6,265 bases of DNA. It comes from Asaia bogorensis (lineage in GTDB: Bacteria > Pseudomonadota > Alphaproteobacteria > Acetobacterales > Acetobacteraceae). Shown piece by piece: positions 1 to 6,138 of this stretch. Under the pieces are notes generated by a model, which saw nothing but the letters and a program-made list of their open reading frames with translations, did not search any database and was not told where the DNA came from. Position 1 is the stretch's first letter. Every line of letters starts with the position of its first letter. The DNA lies in NCBI GenBank assembly GCA_945873675.1, contig CAMCEP010000170.1, positions 1 through 6,265 of the forward strand, read 5' to 3'. The translations under genes and the position numbers were made by a program.

Positions 1-1428
1 GCCTTGCCTGAAATCATGGGCGCCTATGGCATGGGGCAGGATCATGCGCAGTTGGTGGCGACCGCGTTTCTAGCCTCCGTCACCGGCACCATGTTGCTGA
101 ATGGTTGGCTGGTGGATCGCTTCGGGTTTCGGCTGACCTATTCGGCGGCAATGCTGATCTTCATCTTCGGTTCTCTGCTGTCGGGCTTTGCGCCGGACGA
201 AGGCACGTTGATTCTGGGCCGCGTATTGCAAGGTGCTGCGGCCGGCATGGTGCAGCCCTTGGGCATGCAAATCATTTTCATGGTCTATCCGCCGGAAAAA
301 CGCGGCTCTGCCATGGGGCTATATGCGGTGGGCGTGGTGCTGGCCCCAGCCCTTGGCCCGGCATTCGGCGGCTTGATGGTGGATGGTTTGGGCTGGCGAT
401 CGGTTTTCTTCCTGGCCATTCCCTTCGCCATGATCGGGCTGGTGCTTGGCCTGATCCTCATGCCGGGGCCTCAGCGCAGCGGCACCAAACGCCGCTTTGA
501 CGCGCCGGGTTTTCTGCTGCTGATCACAGCACTTTTTGCGCTACTGACGGGGCTTTCCAGCGGCCAACGCGAAGGCTGGCAATCCGATGCGGTGGTGACC
601 GAGCTTTCCATCGCCGCCGTCGCCGCGATTGCCTTTGTCTGGTGGGAATTGCGCAGCCCTAATGCCATGCTCAATCCGCGGCTTTTTACCGTGCGCGGCT
701 TTGCCTGTTCTTCCTTGGTGGCGTTGGTTTATGGCGCGACGCTTTTTGGTTCCGTCTATCTGCTGCCGCTTTTTGTGCAGACGGTACAGGGTTATTCCGC
801 CACGCGCGCAGGGCTTGTGCTGATGCCGGCGGGGCTCGCGTTGCTGCTGGTATTCCCGATTGCAGGGCGCATCGCGGATAAGACCGAACCCTGGCTGCCG
901 ATTGGCATTGGCTTGGTGCTGTTTGCCTATTCCACTTGGCTGATGGTGGATGTCGGCACGGATACGCCGTTTTGGACTCTGGCCATTTGGATTCTGATTG
1001 GGCGCATTGGTTTTGGCATCGCCATGCCCAGCATGAATGCCGGGGCGCTCAGATCCCTGCCGCCGCAATGGGTGGGGCAAGGTTCCGGGGCGATCAATTT
1101 CGCGCGCCAATTTGGCGGGGCGATGGGGGTGAATTTGCTTTCCATCTATCTGGAACGTCACACACAGCTTTACGCCCAGGCGCTGACGGCAACCCAGGAA
1201 GGGCGCGGCAATACCGCTGATTGGCTGCGCGATGCTGAAAGGCTTTTGGCGCAGGAAGGTTTCGCTGATGGCACGCGCCAGGCTTTGGCGCAGGATTTTC
1301 TGGGGCGTGTAGTGCTGACCCAGGCGAATATGTTCGCCTTTCGCGATACCTTTACCGTGCTGGTGCTGATTTGCGTTCTGGCACTTGGTGTGGTGGCGGT
1401 CATGCGGGGTGCGAAGCGGCCGGGCTGA
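1..1428 (+). CDS. DHA2-family MFS exporter (EmrB/QacA-like), 5'-truncated by window edge
   Basis: Inner-membrane proton-driven exporter of the major facilitator superfamily, drug:H+ antiporter-2 (14-TM) type; substrate unknown. The reading frame is open from base 1, and the visible protein starts Ala-Leu-Pro-Glu-Ile, which matches the residues just after TM1 in EmrB-like proteins. TM1 and roughly 30-40 residues therefore lie outside the window, and the TTG at base 4 is not a real start. Counting from that Leu: motif A GWLVDRFGFR at 34-43 (loop 2-3), the motif-B Arg73 in LGRVLQG, motif C GVVLAPALGPAFGG at 110-123 (hallmark of antiporters), then hydrophobic segments to about 467. The stretch 358-383 (GQGSGAINFARQFGGAMG...) is the conserved late DHA2 signature, followed by the long polar loop (385-445) before the last TM. 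The closest general match is an EmrB-type pump, but no EmrA-like partner is visible downstream. Its 57-nt distance from the next gene leaves co-transcription open. Confidence 0.93.
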   Translation, partial: ALPEIMGAYGMGQDHAQLVATAFLASVTGTMLLNGWLVDRFGFRLTYSAAMLIFIFGSLLSGFAPDEGTLILGRVLQGAAAGMVQPLGMQIIFMVYPPEKRGSAMGLYAVGVVLAPALGPAFGGLMVDGLGWRSVFFLAIPFAMIGLVLGLILMPGPQRSGTKRRFDAPGFLLLITALFALLTGLSSGQREGWQSDAVVTELSIAAVAAIAFVWWELRSPNAMLNPRLFTVRGFACSSLVALVYGATLFGSVYLLPLFVQTVQGYSATRAGLVLMPAGLALLLVFPIAGRIADKTEPWLPIGIGLVLFAYSTWLMVDVGTDTPFWTLAIWILIGRIGFGIAMPSMNAGALRSLPPQWVGQGSGAINFARQFGGAMGVNLLSIYLERHTQLYAQALTATQEGRGNTADWLRDAERLLAQEGFADGTRQALAQDFLGRVVLTQANMFAFRDTFTVLVLICVLALGVVAVMRGAKRPG

Positions 1429-1470
1429 TCTTGCCGCTTGCGCGCCGTCGTTCCATCCTGCGCGTAATCT

Positions 1471-1478
1471 AGGAAGGA
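1471..1478 (+). promoter_or_regulatory. Strong Shine-Dalgarno site of the first crotonase gene
   Basis: AGGAAGGA lies 7 nt before the ATG at 1486, an almost ideal ribosome binding site. It fixes the start of the first cassette gene and is the strongest such site in the + strand block. The two downstream cassette genes have weak or coupled initiation. Confidence 0.75.
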
Positions 1479-1485
1479 ATCACCC

Positions 1486-2286
1486 ATGGAAGCGCCCGTA
1501 CTTGTTGAAATTACCGATGACATCGCCCTGGTCACGCTGAACCGGCCCGAATCGCGCAATCCGCTCGATCCGGAAACGCAGGATGCCCTGATCGCTACCT
1601 TCATGAAGCTGGACGCTGAAGCCAAAGCGCGCGTTGCGATCCTAACGGGTGCCGGCAGCGCCTTTTGCGCCGGCGGCAATGTGCGCCGCATGGGTGAGGC
1701 TGCGAGTGGTTCCACGGAACGCACCCCCGCCCAGGCGCGCGGCTATTACCGCCATGGCATTCAGCGCCTGCCGCGCATGTTCGAACAATTGGAAATCCCC
1801 GTGATTGCCGCGGTGAACGGCCCAGCCATGGGCGCGGGCTGTGACCTGACCTGCATGTGCGATTTACGCATTGCCGGCCAATCTGCGCGCTTTGCGGAAA
1901 GTTTTGTGAAGCTTGGCATCATCCCCGGTGATGGCGGCGCCTGGCTTTTGCCGCGCGTGGTGGGCTTTGCCAAGGCGGCCGAGATGTCGCTGACCGGCGA
2001 TGCGCTTTCTGCCGATCAGGCGCTGGCTTATGGGCTGGTGTCTCAGGTGGTGCCGGATGCGGAATTGCTGGACGCAGCGCGCGCGCTGGCGCGGCGCATC
2101 GCGGCCAATCCGCCGCAAGCCGTGCGCATGGCGCGGCGCCTGTTACGCGAAGCCTGGAATAACCGGCTTGATTCCGTGCTTGAGATGTCTTCCGCCATGC
2201 AGGCGGTGGCGCATACCACGGAAGATCATAAGGAAGCGCTGGCGGCGATGCGCGAAAAGCGCAAGCCGACTTACAAGGGCGCCTGA
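1486..2286 (+). CDS. Enoyl-CoA hydratase/isomerase family protein (crotonase fold), first paralog
   Basis: Cytoplasmic crotonase-superfamily enzyme of 266 aa (family usual 255-275) acting on an acyl-CoA thioester. Visible features: N-terminal beta-strand with NRPESRNPL at 19-27 (CoA-binding region), oxyanion-hole segment AFCAGGNV at 59-66, second oxyanion-hole segment NGPAMGAGCDLTCMCD at 111-126, the substrate-pocket segment FVKLGIIPGDGGAWLLPR at 140-157, and the standard C-terminal tail EKRKPTYKG at 257-265. Aligned by eye to rat mitochondrial enoyl-CoA hydratase, Glu144 is replaced by Asp120 and Glu164 by Phe140. Asp149 sits in the PGDGG turn, near where PaaG-type isomerases keep their catalytic Asp. 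This suggests an isomerase or unconventional hydratase, not the classical enzyme. It is first in a cassette with a DECR-type reductase and a second crotonase; the next gene starts 3 nt after its stop. Family assignment is secure; the exact reaction is not. Confidence 0.92.
   Translation: MEAPVLVEITDDIALVTLNRPESRNPLDPETQDALIATFMKLDAEAKARVAILTGAGSAFCAGGNVRRMGEAASGSTERTPAQARGYYRHGIQRLPRMFEQLEIPVIAAVNGPAMGAGCDLTCMCDLRIAGQSARFAESFVKLGIIPGDGGAWLLPRVVGFAKAAEMSLTGDALSADQALAYGLVSQVVPDAELLDAARALARRIAANPPQAVRMARRLLREAWNNRLDSVLEMSSAMQAVAHTTEDHKEALAAMREKRKPTYKGA
2275..2279 (+). promoter_or_regulatory. Likely Shine-Dalgarno site for the GTG start of the SDR gene
   Basis: AAGGG, inside the last codons of the first crotonase gene, lies 10 nt before the GTG at 2290. 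The spacing is a little long. The GTG is the only usable start, because the preceding in-frame codons are TCC and the upstream gene's own TGA, and the glycine-rich NADP motif begins only 14 residues later. Confidence 0.5.
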
Positions 2287-2289
2287 TCC

Positions 2290-3132
2290 GTGTTTGCGCC
2301 GGGGCTGCTGGCGGGGCGGCGCGCACTGATCACCGGTGGCGGCACTGGCTTGGGGCGCGCCATTGGGCGGCGCTATCTGCAATTGGGCGCGCGCATCGCG
2401 ATTTGTGGGCGGCGTCTGGCGGTGTTGCAGGAAACCGCCGCAGCGCTGCGTGCGGAAATTCCTGGCGCTGATATCGCCGTGCATGGCTGCGATATTCGCG
2501 ATGCGGCGGCGGTGGAGGCAATGCTTGATGCTGTCTTTGCCGAAGGCGCGCCGGACATTCTGGTGAATAACGCAGCGGCGAATTTTCTGGCGCAGACGCA
2601 CCGGCTTTCCACGCGCGCCCTGGATGCGGTGCTGGCAACCACGCTGCATGGCGCGGCTTATTGCACCATGGGTGTCGGGCGGCGTTGGATTGATGCCGGG
2701 CAGCCCGGCGTGGTGCTGAGTATCCTCACACTTTCCGCCCTGCAGGGCACTGCCTTCACTGTGCCTTCCGCCATGGCCAAGGCCGGTGTTTTGGCGATGA
2801 CGCAAAGCTTGGCGGTCGAATGGGGCCGGCATGGCATTCGGCTGGTGGCGATTGCGCCGGGCACTTTCCCGACGGAGGCCGCCGTGGCGCGGCTCCGCCC
2901 CGGTGGTTTGGATCATGGTGATGTGCCGCTGAACCGCGCCGGACGGCATGAAGAACTCACCGACCTTGCTGCCTATCTGGTTTCCGAGAATGCCGGCTAC
3001 ATCACGGGCGAATGCGTGGTGATTGATGGCGGGCGGCGCTATCTGGGTGGCGCGCGCGCGGGCGTGCGGGACATGTTGGCCTGGGATGATGCCGCCTGGG
3101 AAAAACAGCGCGAAAAGACACCGAAGAAATGA
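2290..3132 (+). CDS. SDR-family oxidoreductase, 2,4-dienoyl-CoA reductase (DECR) type
   Basis: Cytoplasmic NADPH-dependent short-chain dehydrogenase, 280 aa, GTG start. DECR enzymes reduce 2,4-dienoyl-CoA to 3-enoyl-CoA, allowing unsaturated acyl chains into beta-oxidation. Visible: TGGGTGLG cofactor motif at 15-22; Arg41-Arg42 after beta-2, favouring NADPH; Asp68 in the GCDIR segment; NNAA at 93-96; and PSAMAKAGVLAMTQSLAVEWG at 159-179, where the usual YxxxK is SxxxK (Ser160, Lys164), as in mammalian DECR. The PG...T segment (190-195), IDGG at 245-248 and a C-terminal extension containing Trp265/Trp270 also resemble DECR. Compared from memory with human DECR1, the proton-donor Tyr199 position is Ser149 and the catalytic Asn148 position is His120, so activity may differ. 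It shares its frame with the upstream gene (3-nt gap) and overlaps the downstream start by ATGA. The alternative is a non-dienoyl SDR of the same subfamily. Confidence 0.9.
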   Translation: MFAPGLLAGRRALITGGGTGLGRAIGRRYLQLGARIAICGRRLAVLQETAAALRAEIPGADIAVHGCDIRDAAAVEAMLDAVFAEGAPDILVNNAAANFLAQTHRLSTRALDAVLATTLHGAAYCTMGVGRRWIDAGQPGVVLSILTLSALQGTAFTVPSAMAKAGVLAMTQSLAVEWGRHGIRLVAIAPGTFPTEAAVARLRPGGLDHGDVPLNRAGRHEELTDLAAYLVSENAGYITGECVVIDGGRRYLGGARAGVRDMLAWDDAAWEKQREKTPKK

Positions 3133-3947
3133 CCGAAGCCTTCACCGAAATTCTCTATGGCGTGGCCGATCGGGTTGCGACCATCACGCTTAATCGGCCG
3201 GAACGTATGAATGCCTGGTCCACAGTGATGGAAGCCGAAACCCGTGCCGCCTTTGCGCTGGCTGTGGCGGATGATGCGGTACGCGCCATTGTCCTGACCG
3301 CAACCGGCAAGGGGTTTTGCGTTGGCGCCGATGTTTCCGCCATTGCCACACGCGGCGCGGAACGCCCGACCTATGCGGGCGTGACGCCACCGCCCGGTGA
3401 AGCGCCGCCGACTGAGGATTTTGCGCGGCGCTATTCCTATATGCTCAATATCGGCAAGCCGGTGATTGCGGGCATAAATGGCGCGGTGGCGGGGGTTGGG
3501 CTTTGCCTGACGCTGTTTTGCGACATCCGCTTCATGGCCGCTGGTGCCAAGCTTTCCACGGCTTTCGCGCGGCGCGGCCTGGTCGCGGAACATGGCAGCG
3601 CCTGGATGCTGCCGCGCCTTATTGGGCCGATGAATGCCGCGGATCTTATGCTCTCAGGCCGCAGCATCACCGCAGAAGAAGCCGCCAGCATGGGTTTGGT
3701 CCGCGTGCTGCCGGCAGATGGTTTTAGCGCTGCCGTGCAGGCTTACGCGGCTGATCTCGCGAATAACTGCTCGCCACGCTCCATGCGCGTCATCAAGCGG
3801 CAAATGACGCTGGCGCCATTCCAAAACCTGTCAGAGGCGGTGGAACTGGCCGAGGTGGAACAGGATGCCACACGCGGCACAGAAGATAGGCGGGAGGGTG
3901 TTGCCGCTTTCCTCGAAAAACGCAGGCCGAATTTCACAGGGCGCTAA
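3129..3947 (+). CDS. Enoyl-CoA hydratase/isomerase family protein (crotonase fold), second divergent paralog
   Basis: Cytoplasmic crotonase-superfamily protein of 272 aa. The ATG overlaps the SDR stop codon (ATGA), with only a poor purine stretch upstream, so translation is probably coupled. Visible: LNRPERMNAW at 21-30, oxyanion-hole segment GFCVGADV at 62-69, a Pro/Gly-rich insert at about 79-95 (PTYAGVTPPPGEAPP), second oxyanion-hole segment NGAVAGVGLCLTLFCD at 117-132, FARRGLVAEHGSAWMLPRLIG at 146-166, and tail EKRRPNFTG at 263-271, shared in style with the first paralog. By eye against rat hydratase, Glu144 is Cys126 and Glu164 is Phe146. Glu154 in the AEHG turn aligns with the catalytic Asp136 position of E. 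coli PaaG. This favours a delta3,delta2-enoyl-CoA isomerase-like or other non-hydratase activity. It is the last gene of the cassette and converges on ychF 37 nt later. Family certain, reaction inferred. Confidence 0.92.
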   Translation: MTEAFTEILYGVADRVATITLNRPERMNAWSTVMEAETRAAFALAVADDAVRAIVLTATGKGFCVGADVSAIATRGAERPTYAGVTPPPGEAPPTEDFARRYSYMLNIGKPVIAGINGAVAGVGLCLTLFCDIRFMAAGAKLSTAFARRGLVAEHGSAWMLPRLIGPMNAADLMLSGRSITAEEAASMGLVRVLPADGFSAAVQAYAADLANNCSPRSMRVIKRQMTLAPFQNLSEAVELAEVEQDATRGTEDRREGVAAFLEKRRPNFTGR

Positions 3948-3984
3948 GTGTTGTCCATCCAAGGCGGTGCGGCGGACCGATGCC

Positions 3985-5079
3985 TCACACGTTGAACCTG
4001 AACAGCATCACATCGCCATCGCGCACGACATATTCCTTGCCTTCCACGCGCATCTTGCCGGCTTCCTTCGCACCCTGTTCGCCGCCCAGCGCCACGTAAT
4101 CATCAAAGCCAATGGTCTCGGCCGCGATGAAGCCGCGTTCAAAATCGCCATGGATGACGCCGGCGGCCTGCGGTCCCTTCATGCCCTTCAGAATGGTCCA
4201 GGCGCGCGCTTCCTTGGGCCCCACGGTGAAATAGGTAATCAACCCAAGCAGCGCGTAGCCAGCACGGATCACACGATCCAGCCCGCTATCTTCAAGCCCG
4301 AGGGAAGACAGAAACTCCCCCCGATCCGCCTGCGCCATTTGGCTGATTTCTGCTTCAATCGCGGCCGATACCACCACTGCCTGCGCGCCTTCCGCCTTGG
4401 CGCGTTCAAAGACGCGCGCGGATTGAGAATTACCCGTGGCGGCTGAGGCTTCTTCCACATTGCAAACATATAGCACGGGCTTTGTTGTCAGTAATTGCAG
4501 GCGCTTCGCCGCTTCTTCTTCACCCGCCGGCACCGCCGTACGCGCGGGGCGCCCCGCTTCCAAAGCGGCCTTGATCGGGTCAATCAACGCCATTTGCGCC
4601 AGCGCTTCCTTATCGCCACCACGCGCGCGCTTCACCAAACCCTGCGCGCGTTTTTCCAGGCTATCCAAATCCGCTAGCATCAATTCGGTTTCAACCGTCT
4701 CGGCATCGCGGATCGGATCAATGCTGCCTTCCACATGCGTCACATCGCCATCTTCAAAGCAGCGCAACACATGCACAATCGCATCCACTTCGCGGATATT
4801 GGCAAGGAACTGATTGCCCAAGCCTTCACCCTTGGAAGCGCCACGCACCAGCCCCGCGATATCCACGAATTCCAAACTGGTTGGCACGGTTTTTTGCGAT
4901 TTGCCAATCCGTGTCAGCGTATCCAGCCGCACATCCGGCACCGCGACGCGCCCGACATTCGGCTCAATGGTGCAGAAAGGATAATTCGCTGCCTGCGCTA
5001 CCGCTGTTTGCGTCAGCGCATTGAATAGCGTGGATTTGCCGACATTCGGCAGGCCCACAATACCGCAATTGAAACCCAT
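3985..5079 (-). CDS. ychF: Redox-regulated ATPase YchF (Obg-family P-loop NTPase, OLA1 orthologue)
   Basis: Ribosome-associated P-loop NTPase of 364 aa (family usual 363-365). Known members bind the ribosome, prefer ATP to GTP and are linked to stress responses. Visible: G1/P-loop GLPNVGKST at 9-17, the YchF switch segment NYPFCTIEPNVG at 32-43, G3 DIAGLVRGASKGEGLGN at 73-89 with hydrophobic Leu77 where classical GTPases have a catalytic Gln, and NVEE at 207-210 replacing the GTP-specific NKxD, which explains ATP preference. A helical coiled-coil insert spans about 125-200. The C-terminal TGS domain runs from about 280 (ITYFTVGPKEARAWTI) to the conserved terminus VMLFRFNV. The ATG at 5079 is preferred over in-frame upstream alternatives because MGFNCGIVGLPNVGKS is the family's usual N-terminus and GGGAG lies 7 nt upstream. 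The gene begins 2 nt after the upstream stop, so it is the last gene of the pth operon. No unusual residues noticed. Confidence 0.98.
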   Translation of the reverse strand: MGFNCGIVGLPNVGKSTLFNALTQTAVAQAANYPFCTIEPNVGRVAVPDVRLDTLTRIGKSQKTVPTSLEFVDIAGLVRGASKGEGLGNQFLANIREVDAIVHVLRCFEDGDVTHVEGSIDPIRDAETVETELMLADLDSLEKRAQGLVKRARGGDKEALAQMALIDPIKAALEAGRPARTAVPAGEEEAAKRLQLLTTKPVLYVCNVEEASAATGNSQSARVFERAKAEGAQAVVVSAAIEAEISQMAQADRGEFLSSLGLEDSGLDRVIRAGYALLGLITYFTVGPKEARAWTILKGMKGPQAAGVIHGDFERGFIAAETIGFDDYVALGGEQGAKEAGKMRVEGKEYVVRDGDVMLFRFNV

Positions 5080-5081
5080 CT

Positions 5082-5528
5082 TTATGCTCCCGGCGCGGCG
5101 GGCCAGGCGGCACGCAGCGCATTCCAAAATGTCTCAGCCACCACGCCGGCGGCAATGCGCGCGGCCCCATCATCACTGATCGGCATCAAGGCCGCCGCAC
5201 GCAAATGCGCGGAAATCTCCGGCAAGGCGAGAGCCATGCCTGAGAGCGCTGCGATACTGGCGTCCGCCGCCCGCGAAGCATCGGCTGCATGGGCGCGCAT
5301 AGCCCGCGCAATCACCAGAAGCGCGGCAGCCATGGCAGCGGCGCGGCGCGCTTCCCCTCTCGGCAAATCCTGATCCGCCAAATCAAGCGTGGCACGCAGC
5401 CCCGCGGCAGCCTGCGCCAAGGCGCCTGCTTCCCGGACTAGCGCGGCAGAAAGCAGCGCGGCGCCATTGGCGCGATCTTCCGCGCTCGGGCCCATCAAAT
5501 CCATGCTGAAGGCGTCTTCGGCTTCCAT
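5082..5528 (-). CDS. Small Ala-rich helical protein of unknown function between pth and ychF
   Basis: I do not recognise this 148-aa protein. It has 51 alanines (about a third of residues), is mostly predictable helix, and has no signal peptide, no Cys and no obvious catalytic motif. The acidic N-terminus (MEAEDAFSMD) leads into an amphipathic Ala/Arg/Asp helical stretch at about 20-112. A less repetitive C-terminal part follows (PISDDGAARIAAGVVAETFWNALRAAW, about 116-142), with the only aromatic cluster. One hydrophobic run (AAAMAAALLVIARAM, about 63-77) is too short and Arg-flanked to be a clear TM segment. Start choice: the ATG at 5528 overlaps the pth stop as TGATG and has AGGAG 5 nt upstream. 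A GTG one codon earlier (5531) would leave only 2 nt to the AGGAG. It ends 2 nt before ychF. Coupling on both sides and GC-rich third positions argue it is a real gene, probably tied to translation by position only. Confidence 0.75.
   Translation of the reverse strand: MEAEDAFSMDLMGPSAEDRANGAALLSAALVREAGALAQAAAGLRATLDLADQDLPRGEARRAAAMAAALLVIARAMRAHAADASRAADASIAALSGMALALPEISAHLRAAALMPISDDGAARIAAGVVAETFWNALRAAWPAAPGA
5087..5091 (-). promoter_or_regulatory. Shine-Dalgarno site of ychF
   Basis: GGGAG on the - strand, 7 nt before the ATG at 5079, lies within the last codons of the upstream small gene. It supports the 364-aa YchF start over a 16-residue N-terminal extension that would begin with TTG at 5127. 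Confidence 0.7.
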
Positions 5529-6124
5529 CACTTCTCCTGCGTCAACAGCGCGATGCGTGTCATGAATTCTTCAGTCTTCAGGCTAGCGAGCATGGGCGCG
5601 GCATCCGCCACCGCATCCAGAAGTCTTTCCAACCACGCCTGATCCACCTTGGCGAAATTGCCGAGCACATGGCCCGTCACCGCATCCTTATGGCCTGGAT
5701 GGCCAATCCCCATCCGCACGCGCCAGAAATCGGGCGATCCAAAAGCGCGGCGCATATCGCGAAGGCCATTATGCCCCGCAACGCCGCCGCCCAATTTCAC
5801 CCGCAGCTTGCCAGGCGCCAGATCCAGCTCATCATGAAAGGCCACCACATTCGCGGGCGGGATTTTCAGGAACGCCGCGGCTGGCTGCACGGAATCACCA
5901 CTCGCATTCATGTAGGTTTGCGGCTTCAGCGCCAGGATGCGCTGCCCGCCAATGGCACCTTCCGCCACTTCACCCTTGAAGCGCTTGCGCCAGGGGCCGA
6001 AGCTGTGGCGCCGCGCGATCTCATCCAACGCCATGAAGCCGATATTATGCCGCTGACGCGCATGTTCCGACCCTGGATTGCCAAGGCCGACCCAAAGCAT
6101 CGGGGCGCTGTCGCGAGAAGTCAT
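5528..6124 (-). CDS. pth: Peptidyl-tRNA hydrolase
   Basis: Cytoplasmic enzyme that cleaves the ester bond of peptidyl-tRNA released from stalled ribosomes, recycling tRNA; essential in most bacteria. 198 aa, within the family's usual 185-205. The catalytic and binding set is complete: Asn16 in GLGNPG (13-18), catalytic His26 in RHNIGF, Asn73 in QTYMNASG (69-76), Asp98 in HDELDL (97-102), and Asn119 in GHNGLRD (117-123), equivalent to E. coli Asn10, His20, Asn68, Asp93 and Asn114. GSPDFWRVRMGIGHPG at 129-144 and VLGNF at 153-157 are further family blocks. The ATG at 6124 gives an 8-residue lead before the first strand (MLWVGLGNPG). Met9 at 6100 is an alternative, and neither has a good Shine-Dalgarno. 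It lies downstream of the rplY-like gene, separated by a terminator, and is translationally coupled to the next gene by TGATG. Confidence 0.97.
   Translation of the reverse strand: MTSRDSAPMLWVGLGNPGSEHARQRHNIGFMALDEIARRHSFGPWRKRFKGEVAEGAIGGQRILALKPQTYMNASGDSVQPAAAFLKIPPANVVAFHDELDLAPGKLRVKLGGGVAGHNGLRDMRRAFGSPDFWRVRMGIGHPGHKDAVTGHVLGNFAKVDQAWLERLLDAVADAAPMLASLKTEEFMTRIALLTQEK
5534..5538 (-). promoter_or_regulatory. Shine-Dalgarno site that decides the start of the Ala-rich gene
   Basis: AGGAG on the - strand, inside the final pth codons (CAG GAG AAG TGA), is 5 nt from the ATG at 5528 but only 2 nt from the alternative GTG at 5531. This favours the ATG and supports the ORF being translated. 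Confidence 0.65.
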
Positions 6125-6138
6125 GGCGTCATCAACCC

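Noticed and set aside
4..15. TTG at base 4 as the start of the MFS gene
   Set aside because: The frame is open to the window edge and TM1 of the 14-TM family is missing, so the true start lies upstream of the window.
541..1161. 206-codon open frame on the - strand opposite the MFS exporter
   Set aside because: Highly basic low-information translation with no motif, lying wholly over clear transmembrane coding sequence on the + strand.
1429..1485. Possible promoter (TTGCGC at 1438, TAATCT at 1465) ahead of the first crotonase
   Set aside because: The spacing of 21 nt is too long for a sigma-70 pair and the -35 match is poor. A promoter may exist here but the sequence does not support naming one.
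2143..2949. 268-codon open frame on the - strand opposite the SDR gene
   Set aside because: Antisense shadow of a well-supported SDR gene. Its product is rich in Arg/His/Gln with no domain pattern, and such long antisense frames are expected in GC-rich coding DNA.
1486..3947. The two crotonase genes as a recent tandem duplication
   Set aside because: They share fold, motifs and tail style but differ in active-site residues and in the insert at residues 79-95 of the second, so they are old paralogs and not a fresh repeat.
3865..4446. 193-codon + strand frame running from the second crotonase gene into ychF
   Set aside because: It crosses the convergent junction and lies opposite conserved YchF TGS-domain coding sequence; no family features in its translation.
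5080..5127. N-terminal extension of YchF by 16 residues, starting at TTG 5127
   Set aside because: The family's conserved N-terminus begins at MGFNCGIVGLPNVGKS, and the Shine-Dalgarno site is placed for the ATG at 5079.
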